NCBI RefSeq assembly: GCF_918797505.1
Contig: NC_092797.1
Location: 52,736,157-52,800,156 of the forward strand
DNA: 64,000 nt
Origin: Bemisia tabaci
Lineage: Eukaryota > Arthropoda > Insecta > Hemiptera > Aleyrodidae
Direction: 5' to 3'
A program made the position numbers and the translations under genes. This document shows, in pieces, positions 32,601-42,400 of the stretch. The first letter of the stretch is position 1; each line of letters starts with the position of its first letter. The notes beneath the pieces are model-generated. The model was not told where the DNA came from and searched no databases. It saw only the letters and a program-made list of their open reading frames with translations.

Positions 32601-35600
32601 ATCCAATGTATAGTGCAAATTCCTTTTTCTTGCTCAACATTTACAACAACATTCATTATGACAGAAGAAAAAAAAATTCCAACGGTAATGGAAATTTTTT
32701 CGATAAATGGTCCATCCATGGAAATTGAATGGCTAAGAATTTTTCAAATATTGAGGGAATAACTCGTTTTTTCAGGGAAATAAGGACGCAAAGAGAGTTT
32801 TCAAGGGCTCTCATTTTGAAAACTTATTTGCAGATTTTCCTTACCATAATCATTCATTTTTCAAGGGTAAGTAAAAGGAATGAGAACTTACCTTCACAGC
32901 ACAATATGTTGGATCAATTTTGAAAAGTTTAGGATCTTTCACATTCCTAATGAAGGGTTCCGAGAGTTTCAATAAGAGGGCGCTAAGGTTCATCGCAAAT
33001 CCATCGCCAACAATCGAAAGGGACCCTGTCAATGCAGCGAAAGGGTCAGATGCGGTGTTCCATAAATTACCTCGTGCTGCATTGGAGTCCAAACATGTGC
33101 CTAGCCACCGAAGAGTGATGTGCCTGACGTTTGCCGAAGCTTTCAGCAAAGTATGGAATAAGGAATGTAAATGGTTGTGCAGATTCTTCAGGCCTGACCA
33201 AATGTTCCCTTCCACCGACTCCGACACCTGTTCAAAGATTTCGTTTTTTGAAACAACTTCCGTCATTTACACAGCTGAACTTGGTAAGCTAAAAAAAGGG
33301 GGAATTTGACCTTTTTGTCTAGTAAGGAATGGTCCAAGGAAAAAAAGTCTAATTTCCTTAGTCTACTGTCATTTGGTCCACAGACGAACTGTCTCACAAA
33401 AAATGTCTAGAATGAGTTGTGTCTAAGTACTGTCATGAAGTACATGCAATTTTAAGCCTCTACATTCATGGCTGAAACATGTTTGAAACCAAATGAGTGT
33501 ACAGAAAAAAAATTTAAAAATGAAATAAGAGTACAATTTTTGGAGCTCAAAATTCTGGTCAGAAATATTCCCACGTGTGTATTAAGTCACTTGTAAATGA
33601 TTCACTCTCTGAATAGCAAAGCTTGTGGGATTAACATTATCTTGGGAATCATTAAAAATCCTGGTCCCTTGAAAATGGTACAGGAAATACAAAGGTTAGT
33701 ATCTAGTTAAGAGTTTTTAGCCATTTTGTGTCCATTTCGTGCAATTGCTGGGTATAGCATGATCAATTTGCAATTTTAAGGAAAACGTTTTATGATTCGG
33801 AGAAATGAACCAAAATTCCACCCCTTAAAAGCCACATCTGGTACTCACCTATGAGCAAGCATCATAAAACTTGCAGGTATAATTTAGATAATTTTTTGCT
33901 TAAGTTTCTAGTTTTGTTTACAAACACAGTGGATACGAATATCTAACTAACCACCTTCTCTAGTATCATGTCATAGATTGGAGGGATTAACATTCTGCTG
34001 TGTTAAGGGAGAGAGCCATATGAATCTACAGAAATTGCCAAATTTCCTTTGATAAAGTGCACATTTTCAGGGAAATCTACTCATATTCATACTGCAATTT
34101 TTTAGAGAATTTTATAAAAAAAAAATCCTATCTGAAAAATGCAAGAGAAAATAATCATACCTCTCCTTGAAAAAAAACTCCTTTTCGAAGGGAATTTGGC
34201 AACTCTTGAATGTTCATACAGCGTTTTCCCTTAGTGCGGCCATAGAATAATAGCTAACAGGGGGGCGGCAGTCGGCCATCTTTGCTCCGATTCTTGAAAT
34301 TCCCGTGACCCCTGCTCAGCCACCGTTTCAAATTTCGCGGGGAAAAAGAGCAAAGTCCACTGCTCTCACCCTACGTTTCTCTGCCGTTTCAAATTTTGCG
34401 GGGAAAAAGAGCAAAGTCCACTTCGAAAAAGTGACTAAGTATACACGATCTTACGGGAGGATCTGCCAGTTACCTTTCTGGTAGCTATTATTCTATGGTG
34501 CGGCAGCATTGCCTTCATTGCGACGTCGCCATGTTATGGTCCTCAGTGCTTCATACTGAATTTCAAGCGCAAATACGATACTTGATTCAAAGTGAATAAT
34601 ACTCAGCCTGAAAAATTTAGTATTCACTTGATAGACTTCTATATTTTTTTATTTTCTTTATATATTTTTATTTTATCAATTTCCTTGAGTATTATATATT
34701 TTTTTTTCTTATCTCTCTCTTACTAACGCTTGTTAAGATTTTTTAAAATCATTGAATTAAGTCTTTTATTATATTTTCTATCTGAATGCTGTTCCATTGT
34801 CCAGACACCCACCACTCGAGCTGTGTTCTCGGTGGGGGATGGAGCTTAAGTTTAATTATTATTAATGTGTCACAGAACTAAAATAAATGAATTGAATTGA
34901 GACTTAGAGGACTAACCTGCTCCATTGGTCTGTCAAAGAACTCATGAGATTCTCCTACCGAGCGAGGTAAACATGATATACTTAATATTGAACCTAGAAG
35001 GGTGTCTTGGAACGTTTTTCCAACAGCTGCATTTGAAGGAGTGCTATGGTCAATTATCACCTGAAAAAATGAAAATGATCAAAACAAGATTCAAGGACAG
35101 CAGATATGATGAATTCTCACTCAGAATAAAAAAGAACTATTTTTATAAAAAAAGTGGTCTCTTTTATAGGTATTTAAACATAGAGATTAGAAGATCAGGG
35201 AGGCTGAGTAATAAAGGAAATGGCTCAACCCGAAAACTGCATGTCTTCATCTCTTGCATTGTAGATTGCTCGTCATACTTAATTCTTTAACTGGGTAACT
35301 AATCAAGGTGCTAAATTTCTCGACAATTTCTATGATTAGTCTTCCTTCGTTAAGACAATATTCTTTGAAAATTTTGAGTATGAAAGTTGGCTTGTTTTCT
35401 TTGAAAAAGAAGGTGGAAAGGCATTTTTGAAGCACTAAAATGGGGATAGGTAACAGATTTCTGAATTCAGTCATCAAGTTATAAATGCCTGACAATAGGG
35501 ACCTATCAGGATGCCAGCTTCCTAAAGTCCTGGTTAACAGAGAATGGAAATTAGATTTTTTCGTTGAAATTCACCCTTCTCTTTTGTGAATCTTCCCTTG

Positions 35601-36892
35601 TTGCTAAACCAATTTTTAATTTTTCTTTCTCACTTTGGAGCTTTACTTTTAGCTTGGTAAGTATCCAATTCAAAATTGAGACTGTCCTCGATTCTGATAA
35701 TAGGTTCTTACATTTGTTTCTGTCTCAATTCAGAGGGTTATTAAGAGGGGAAAAGCTTTGTGCATTGAAGGGATAACTTACTTGAGCAAGATGAGGATTC
35801 GAGGCAAAAACTTGCAGTAAATAAAAGTGTGAGAGAGGTAAGATCAAGACAGAGGCTATCTTGAAATCTTCATGTACAGCGTTGAGAGTTGGTGTGAACG
35901 CAGTCAACATGACAGCCATCCCATCCGTTTCTTGAAGAAATTCCTTAGCAACGTCGAGGAAAAATGAACTAAGCTCTTGATCAGTCGCATTGTTTGCCAC
36001 GAAGAAATTAATGATCTGACCAACAAACAAGAATAGGAATAAATTGTTATACTTACAAATATTGAAACTACAGACTCTACAGAGGCCATGATGGTTTCAG
36101 TGGCCAAAGTTCTGATAACAGCGGACGAATTTAGGGACACTAAATAGTTTGCAGATTCTGCTGTCCACCTCATGCACCGTGAACTGATAAATTTTGGAGA
36201 ATCTTTTTCACTTGACCTAGTAAGAACCCTAAATTTAAGATATTTTCTCAGCAAAAATTTAAAAAATATCAGGTAAGGAAGTAATCTGATTACGTGAAAA
36301 GTGAAATGTCAAAATTGCTTTGATATTAAGAGGTTGTTTGACCTTGCGTTCATTACAGTTAGATTACTTACTTAGGTACGTTAACTTGTAATAAACTCCA
36401 CATTAGATCAGGAATCAATTTTGGCTTACTTACCTGTTTGGGCAAATTTTGTGACTCATATAAATCTGGCTGTTTTAACGCTGTTGTTACATTCCGCAAA
36501 ACTAGTCCAATCATTTCTGCGATGCTCTGATTCTTTTTTTCCGATGAGGTACCATTCCTGCGGCCGAATAGTCTTCTGTAGCATTCAAATAGGTAGGACA
36601 GGCACTCTTTGTCCACGAAGTGACCATCATTGATCCCATTACGATTTGGATTGCAACAAATGAGACTGCCACTTGGATTATCCAGTAGAAGTCTTTCAAA
36701 CAAAACTTGTTCTAGGATGGCTGCATCCGATATACCTGCTTCAGCGACGCTATCTGAAGGATCGATATAAACAAGGGACCCAATATGTTCAGTTTGAATA
36801 CAAGCATTGCTTTTAGATGTGGTAAAACCGAATACCTCTGCAACTGTCTGGGCAAAGAAAGAATTGAGGTTTGACTGAGCGGAATCCGACAT
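20366..36892 (-). CDS. Ube4A: Ubiquitin conjugation factor E4 A (U-box E3/E4 ubiquitin ligase), complete
   Basis: The protein extends ubiquitin chains on substrates with an E2. Exons in transcript order: 36892-36372, 36216-36057, 36015-35782, 35060-34917, 33227-32892, 32441-32125, 31280-31083, 30168-29331, 28840-28678, 28087-27883 and 20519-20366 (TAA). They total 3,270 nt (1,089 aa), all GT-AG and phase-consistent; I recall human UBE4A as about 1,066 aa. The ATG at 36892 has an in-frame stop two codons upstream. The UFD2-type core fills the middle ([39 protein letters not shown]). The U-box begins at about residue 1005 ([20 protein letters not shown]) and continues in the last exon ([18 protein letters not shown]). 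[10 protein letters not shown] and the DGRSYSP stretch before the U-box match UBE4A better than UBE4B. The last intron is 7,363 bp and holds a copia element that splits the U-box. Confidence 0.95.
20599..20625 (+). repeat. Poly(T) run in the last Ube4A intron
   Basis: An uninterrupted run of about 27 T close to the acceptor of the last Ube4A exon (80 bp away). A poly(A) run of about 22 lies at 20878-20899. Both are simple homopolymers. Confidence 0.8.
21332..21734 (-). repeat. 3' LTR of the copia element (403 bp)
   Basis: It matches 26379-26779 except for one extra T near the start and one extra G (gaggctag versus gagctag). On the element's strand it carries AATAAA (plus-strand tttatt, 21414-21419), the expected LTR poly(A) signal. 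Confidence 0.97.
21735..21749 (-). other. Copia polypurine tract
   Basis: On the minus strand the bases next to the 3' LTR read AATTTTAAGGGGGGG. A purine-rich run directly upstream of the 3' LTR primes plus-strand DNA synthesis in LTR elements. Confidence 0.85.
21854..22932 (-). CDS. Copia pol: C-terminal reverse transcriptase and RNase H
   Basis: This frame carries the catalytic reverse transcriptase motif [10 protein letters not shown] near its start. It then carries RNase H blocks [27 protein letters not shown] and [11 protein letters not shown], with the acidic residues intact. It ends at a stop at 21854, about 120 bp inside the 3' LTR. It is the continuation of the reverse transcriptase frame at 22933-23505, separated by a one-base shift next to a short T/A run at about 22935. 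Proteins of this family copy the element's RNA into DNA. Confidence 0.93.
22933..23785 (-). CDS. Copia pol: linker and N-terminal reverse transcriptase
   Basis: It contains the reverse transcriptase start [38 protein letters not shown] and [11 protein letters not shown], typical of copia enzymes, and ends at RRAIYG where the frame shifts. An acidic, low-complexity linker lies upstream in the same frame back to about 23785. There it meets the integrase frame at a run of G that appears one base short. Confidence 0.9.
23699..24991 (-). CDS. Copia pol: protease and integrase
   Basis: It begins with an aspartic protease site ([11 protein letters not shown]). A zinc-binding pre-integrase segment follows (WHKKLGHLS with later CVSCIKGKQ, an HHCC pattern). 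The integrase core has its three acidic residues ([15 protein letters not shown], and Glu after QLNGRAERG). The correct reading leaves this frame at about 23785; the last ~28 codons to the stop at 23699 are an out-of-frame read-through. The frame is one base off from gag at about 24990. Confidence 0.92.
   Translation of the reverse strand: MSFLAHASTDDEEEWIVDSGTTTHLTMQESALKIWEEDNTEICVAKAGTSIKAEKSGQVEFEQCILNQVLYVPELRKNLISVSAICENDGQVVFSKNKVSILKNGNEVLCGYRNANGLYVVKVRKFSEKEATFLSDKNITDNWHKKLGHLSAANIKRLSKMSEGITVIPTEEKFDCVSCIKGKQTRLPHKSVRTRASRLLEIVHADISGKIDPPTWDGYNYFALFEDDYSGHFKITLLINKSDFFDALKEYVLSAERECDLHVTKIRCDNAGENSSGVLKEWCRKRGITMDYAPPYTPQLNGRAERGMRTLVEKARTMLIDSNVDREMWGEAMYVAAYVTNRSPRYDTDKTPYEMWTKKVPKLKNLQIFGCDAYAKVLTHLKKLDDRARKFMFVGYAPMGYRLWMKKLAELSCIVMLFSDITKTKQLKTF
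24992..25792 (-). CDS. Copia gag (capsid and nucleocapsid), two zinc knuckles
   Basis: The likely start is the ATG at 25792 ([20 protein letters not shown]). A UBN2-type capsid region follows ([26 protein letters not shown]), then zinc knuckle [15 protein letters not shown] one-base shift around 25050-25110, within an A-rich run, moves the reading to a second frame. That frame carries a second knuckle-like motif, [14 protein letters not shown], and ends just before the protease. Confidence 0.9.
25820..26100 (-). repeat. Five tandem ~57-bp repeats in the copia leader
   Basis: A unit built on gatttatttcgc, aacgaaaaa and cttttgcgcacttta repeats five times between gag and the primer site. Successive copies differ by small changes (gcagtaaacg versus gccgtgaacg). 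The function is unknown; such leader repeats can carry promoter, packaging or translation signals. Confidence 0.9.
26365..26378 (-). other. Copia primer-binding site (initiator-Met tRNA internal fragment)
   Basis: The plus strand reads CTGGGCCCATAACC immediately beside the 5' LTR. This equals the anticodon-arm region of eukaryotic initiator methionine tRNA, so the element's RNA strand is complementary to it. Copia-type elements are known to prime from an internal half of this tRNA rather than its 3' end. Confidence 0.88.
26379..26779 (-). repeat. 5' LTR of the copia element (401 bp)
   Basis: Upstream LTR in the element's orientation, nearly identical to 21332-21734. It carries the same minus-strand AATAAA (plus-strand 26459-26464). 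It should contain the element's promoter. Confidence 0.96.
31629..32076. mobile_element. 448-bp near-perfect hairpin with TTAA ends, copy 1
   Basis: The outer sequence TTAAGGTGATTCGATGGACG is mirrored at the right end. Pairing continues through GATATATCGCAT, TTTAACAAAGAAATTCAAC and AAACATCGCATTCGA up to a loop of about 20 bp. TTAA bounds both ends (31629-31632 and 32073-32076), compatible with a piggyBac-type target site. A second copy is at 60732-61174. It lies in a Ube4A intron and would be transcribed as a long hairpin RNA. It has no coding capacity. Confidence 0.87.
34240..34498. mobile_element. 259-bp MITE with 5-bp target duplication
   Basis: The ends are CCATAGAATAATAGCTA and its inverse TAGCTATTATTCTATGG. 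TGCGG flanks both sides (34235-34239 and 34499-34503). Inside, a ~60-bp GC-richer unit (cgtttcaaattt, gcggggaaaaagagcaaagt) is tandemly duplicated. It lies in the 33228-34916 intron of Ube4A. Confidence 0.82.
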
Positions 36893-38611
36893 AATTTAGT
36901 GATAACGTTGATGAGAAAAAAACCACTGTGATAATGCTGTCGTCATCAAAGCATAAGATTGGAGCAGAGTAAAAAAAAAACTTAGCCTTTTCAGAATATT
37001 GAAGCCAAACACCAGGTTACAAAATTCAAAGGACTGAAAACTACTTAAAAAACATTATGATTTTGAGGCAACTTCACACTAGGTTGCGTTGGATTGCATG
37101 AAAACTCCAAGCTGAATTTAATTTCTGAAACGTGTTAAGGTAAGAAACCCTCGGGATTCACCGACTTGACAACAAGACACAGTAACACAGAGTCACTTCA
37201 CAAGCACAAAGGACGGAGAAATTGTATAAAATCCAAACTTGCTTGATAAGAAAGTTCAGTAAATATCTCCGCCGTGTTCCTGCAGGAAGAAAGCAAAAAG
37301 CATGAAGTGGAGGAAAATAACCATTGCATCATCAGTGCCGCACTGTAAATTTAATTTACTTTTTCGTATGAGAAACCATTGAAAACCTCTTTAATTTTAT
37401 TTTCAATTTGACAACCATGTTAAATTTTTCTCGTGGCTCATCATTAATCGGCCGGAAAGTCCACCAAGTAACTCTGAGTTGGTCGTGTTTTGATTCCTTA
37501 TCGCATCGCTCCATTATCACTATCATATTAATAATAATTGTGTTACTCAACATTATTCACAAAAATTGCGGAAAAATAAACCGTTTGTTGCGGAGTTTTG
37601 GTAGCATAATGGACGGATCGAAACTGTTCTCTGAAACAATCCTTTAAACATTCCTCTCGCTCTATTTTTCTGTTCGGTTCAGTGATACTCATCAATGGTC
37701 AGTATACCCATATTTCTTTTTTAGCTTTAGCATTTTGAGTTTCGCAGCAATTGTATTTCCTGAAACAAGTTTGAAATTTAGATCTTCTAATAGTCCATTG
37801 GCCCCTATCTTCTATCAAGTGTTTTGCATTGTAAGTGTACGCTGAATTAGTGACGAGGGGGATGTAAGTGTCATGAGCAGACCAGACGACCGTACTGGGC
37901 AGTCTGCTATTCGTTGAGTTCATTTGTTGCTTATATTATTGTCATTTCAGAAGTTCCAGTGAATTGAAAGAAGGGGTTGTGCTTTTCTGTCCATTTCCTG
38001 GTACTAAGGATATTCATTTCTAGGGAATCTTAATTGCACCCGTTGGAATATTCACCTGCAGGCTTTCCATATGCACCTCACTCCATCCTACAATTCACAA
38101 TGTTTTTACAAGCAATGGGTGTTCAAGTACCAGCTGATCGATCAACAATGAAACTACTGTATTAATTATCTTGTTTGCGGGATCTCACAATATTTGGTTC
38201 TCACGTTACTTTTTTTTAAGAAGATAATATCATTCTTTGGAGATTTTACTGACTTTTCTTCGCATGAAGAAGAAAAAGTACAAAAGTTTTCAAGATAAAT
38301 ATTTGATAGGTTTAAAATTAAAGTACAAGTAACAGCATTTTTTCATCTCATTCATTTTTGAGTCAAAAGAGGACCTAGATTGCATCACAGTTCAACTATT
38401 TTGGGCTTCAATCATGGCAGCTTACTATTGGGCAGTTTTTGTGCCATAAAGGCTTACAAACCACTATTCTGCGCAGTGTGTCGTTGCCTCAATTTTGAGT
38501 ATTTCGGTAACAAGGTTTCTTTTTTGTGGATGATTTCATGCAGACTAAAACATACTGTATTCATAAAATGCATTCTGCTGAACTTAAGTTGAAATAATTT
38601 TTTTGTTCTAG
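36893..38611. promoter_or_regulatory. Divergent promoter region between Ube4A and BBIP1/LMBRD2
   Basis: The start codons of Ube4A (minus) and BBIP1 (plus) are 1.7 kb apart and face away from each other, so both promoters and 5' untranslated exons should lie here. The BBIP1 exon begins at a splice acceptor (38612), so at least one upstream non-coding exon is expected. No TATA box or defined promoter motif could be assigned with confidence. Confidence 0.5.
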
Positions 38612-38632
38612 GTTTAGACCTACTTTCCAACC

Positions 38633-38836
38633 ATGAATTCGTCCGAAAGCCCTAGTCAGTCGTCCAATTTTCACTTCTATCTACCAAAGAGTAAGTTGAT
38701 TCATCACAAGGAGTTACCACAGCTGATATTCTGCAAACCAAAGTTAATGCCTCTAAAGTCCCTGACTCTTGAAAAACTGGATGAAATGCAAAAGAATGCT
38801 GAAAGAAAAATTCAAGAATCGAGTGGTGAAAACTAA
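38633..38836 (+). CDS. BBIP1: BBSome-interacting protein 1 homolog, 67 aa
   Basis: BBIP1 is the smallest subunit of the BBSome, the coat-like complex that moves membrane proteins in cilia. The diagnostic segment is FCKPKLMPLKSLTLEKLDEM (residues about 36-55); the vertebrate protein has CKPKLLPLKSLTLEKLEKM at the matching place. LPK upstream and a charged helical tail also fit. The length, 67 codons, suits this very small family. The start ATG at 38633 has an in-frame TAG six codons upstream and follows a splice acceptor (ttctag, exon start 38612). The stop is TAA at 38834. A splice donor (aaag|gtaatt) follows at 38864/38865, so the transcript probably continues into a downstream exon. It lies 600 bp upstream of LMBRD2 on the same strand. 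Transcription and function here are inferred. Confidence 0.87.
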   Translation: MNSSESPSQSSNFHFYLPKSKLIHHKELPQLIFCKPKLMPLKSLTLEKLDEMQKNAERKIQESSGEN

Positions 38837-39434
38837 AGATATTGACCGTCTCAGCATTCCAAAGGTAATTCAGTCCATCATAACTTTTTACATATTGAGG
38901 CCTAGCAAAGTGCCTAACTGCAACAGGCGCCATTTGTAAAGAGCATCTAAAAATCAGGCAGAGATGCTTGAAAATAGATGTTTCAATGACTCTCAAATTG
39001 TTTTTTGAGTCCTTAGACTTTTCTGAAGCATATTTTGGAGACTCCTAAAAAGTCCTCAAAATTTCACACATGACTGTAGTCAATTGATAAACTGAAATGA
39101 GCATTTGTCTCCAACCGTTATAGATTAGCCCTTTTGATACTAATTGATCAGGGAGATTTTTAATGACAAAAACTCTCATTCCATCCAACTAGTGTGCATA
39201 TTTCTGTAAAAATTCCTCAAACCTAAATGTTCCTAGTGAATTGAAACAAAGTACTTTCCTTTTCAAAATGATATTATATTATATCTCCGAATGGAATTAT
39301 ATTACATTTTTCTTTTCAGAATAAATTATTTAGTTTCCCTTTTTGTTCAAAATCAAACAGCCCTGCCAGTATCAGTATTTTGCCCCTGTCAATATCTACC
39401 AAGGTTCTTTTCTGTTTCCATAGAAGCATTTAAG

Positions 39435-42400
39435 ATGTCTGCTGGACCTCTAATTGTTGATATCATTGTGGCATTCATTTTGGCCGCTGGGCTCTTGTAC
39501 CGCTACGGAAACTGGCAACGTCATCATTTTCTGGTCACTTTAGCGGTTCTCATTTCTTGGTATTTCTCTCTTCTCATCGTATTTGTTCTACCATTGGATG
39601 TTTCCTCTGTAAGTTGATTATTTTTTTTGTTCTCATTTTTTTTCTCTTCCTAAATATCAGTCAGTTTTTCTGACAGCTCTGATTTAGTGAGAAGATAAAA
39701 AGAAGAAACAGAAGAAAATTGAGAATGGGATTGATTAGTTTTAAGTATCTAGATTAATCCCACCTTTGAAATTCTCACACTGATAATCTCTTACTAACAT
39801 GAAGTCAAACCATTTTTCTGTAAAATGTAGAGGATTTGGACTCTTTTCTTTACATTTATCCTTTTTTTTAATGTAAAAATTCATTGTAAAATGAAACAGT
39901 ATGGAATGATTGAAGGTATTTAAACCGGTTCAACCACACAAGTGCAGTTTATTTTCTCTCAATTCATTTATTTCGTTTATTTTTAAAAGATTAGTTCAGA
40001 TTCATAAAAATGTTACATGCAGACTGCTCTGATAAAACACAATAAAGTTGAAATTTTGTTCTAATATTTTTTAGACTGTCTATCGACAATGTGTTCAGAG
40101 TTCTGAGAGCAATTCCTCCAGTCCTCATGAGAATTCAACTACACCATGCGCAGAGCCATGGAGTTCAGTACCAGACAACGTCTATCCAAATTTATGGAGA
40201 ATAGTATACTGGACATCTCAATGTTTGACTTGGTATGTAATTTTGTAGATTTTTCTTGATATTTCTCATAATCAATTCCCACTAGGAATAAACATAAATA
40301 AAAAAAAAGTATCTACCGAGATTCATTACCAATTTAGTAAGCCAGTGAGTCCTCAGCATCCATAATTGTTTCTCCCCTTTTTTAATCACATTTAAATTTC
40401 ACTGAAAATAAAATTTGTCAAAAAGTAAAAATCAGAATAAATTGTATACATTCACATGTAGCATTATGCAGCAATGAATTAACTTGTAGAAATTTCTTGA
40501 AGCTTATGACTCATGGTACCTGAACTTTTATTTTAGTCCAAACTGGACAAGGAAATAATCACCTGCCACGCTGCCAGATTTATTGTCACCTTCTGACCAA
40601 AGCATCACAAACGCCATGTTATGTTTTAAAATTTACGCTGCTATTTTAAGTATTTTTACAGAGAAATTGTTGGTTGAATCTGTCTGGAAATTATATTGGA
40701 TTTTATCGGTAGCGCAAAAAAAATTCAGTGAAGTTTTCGGACTGCTTCATTGAACGATTTCTCTGTATAAAAATAAAATGGCAGTGGAAATTTTGAAACG
40801 TTGCATGGTGCCTGTGATACTTTGGCCGGAAGGTATATTAATCAAATAAAAAAAGCCTATAAGTACCTTGAGCTGTACGTGTTCCAGATCTTATTCTGAG
40901 AGGCAGCATCTGAGTTTCCATCTGTTTTCTTATTCTAGGCTTGTCATGCCTCTTATGCAGTCCTACGCCAAAGCTGGGGAATTCACTTTCCGGGGTAAAT
41001 TGAAATCGGCTATCTTAGACAATGCTATTTACTACGGCTCCTATATTTTTCTATGCTTCCTCCTCCTTGTATACATCACATTCAAACCAGGTCTACAATT
41101 AGATGGGTGAGTACTTGATTTTTTGAATTTTTTTTTTGTGAGGAGCATTGTCTGCCTGCACTGTTCAGGTTTCTGTCTTGTCCATCTGATTTCCTCTCAG
41201 GAGTACTTTACTGATTGGAACTGCTTGTTCTCCAAGCAATTCGTTCAATCTCCTAATTACTATTTGTTCAATAAAAAAATTTCATCTCTTCATGTGAAGG
41301 GGCAACTTGTACTGTCTTCTAAGTTCATTTCATCAAATCGTCACCTTTCGGCCAAATTATCACAAGAGCCATGTGACAGTCAAAAAAATTTCCGCAGTCA
41401 TTTTATTTTTTTACAGAGATATTGTTCAACAAAGCTGTCTGAAAGTCATTGAATTTATTTTCTTTGTGCTGCTGATCAAATTCAGTGAAATTTTCAAACA
41501 GATTCAACCAACAATTTCTCTGTAAAAAAATAAAATGGCACCGGAAATTTTTAAATGCCACATGGCACTTGTGATAATTTGGCTTGAAGGTGATAAAATG
41601 CCCTTTTTCGCTGGCTGAATATTTTGCCGCTCATGAATTCAGAGGATTTTGGGGTCAATTTAAAGTGTTATAAATGGACGTATGTCTGTCAAATGGAACT
41701 AAGCGCCGATTCAAGTTCCTTTTGAGGAATTTAGAATGCCGGATAGCGCGTTCTGTCAGACGGAACTAAGCGCCATGGAAGAACATTGCGGGTATAGGAC
41801 GGAATGAGCCCGACGCCCGGTTCCGCTGCCAATCCAAGCCCACCGCTACCTTCCTCCCCATAGGGCGCTTCGTTCCGTTTGACAGAAACACGTCCAAATG
41901 GTTAATTGGATGAGGAGCACCTTCCAACGATTTGCCATTCAACGATTCGTCGTTTGGGCAGAGTCATAAAATTGAAAAAAGTAAAATCACTGTCAAAGAG
42001 GGTAGTTCCAAATTGTCTGTGTATGCTTGTCAAGAAGTTTCTCAGAAAAGTCACCTAATTTGTTCACTCTTTCATTTCAGTCAAAAATTGAAGGCGATTG
42101 CTTCTTCTGCAAGTAATACTTGGGGTTTATTCCTGCTAGTCATTCTCCTTGGTTATGCTCTGGTTGAAATCCCACGAAATTTGTGGCTGTTCGGTCAGCG
42201 TGGATACGCTCTTCATCATGCCTATTTTCGAGCAGCCAAACTGAATTTTGACAAAAGTGAGGCTGAGGAAACCTTGGACGATGTTCTTGAGGTAATTATT
42301 TTCCTCCATATTTTCAACCTTTCAGTAGTTTGAAGCGTGTCCGTAGAAAAGTTGTAGGATCACAGATAGACAGAACCACTGAGTTACTTTCCAGTAATGG

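Noticed and set aside
33228..33266. Extension of the Ube4A exon to an upstream ATG
   Set aside because: An in-frame TAA precedes it and the acceptor at 33227 joins the previous exon in phase with family similarity.
32920..33309. 129-codon plus-strand open frame
   Set aside because: It is antisense to a well-supported Ube4A exon (33227-32892).
35247..35495. 82-codon minus-strand open frame considered as a Ube4A exon
   Set aside because: Exons 36015-35782 and 35060-34917 join directly in phase with continuous family similarity, leaving this in the intron.
37408..37647. 79-codon plus-strand open frame considered as an LMBRD2 or BBIP1 exon
   Set aside because: No similarity and no good splice sites linking it to the downstream exons.
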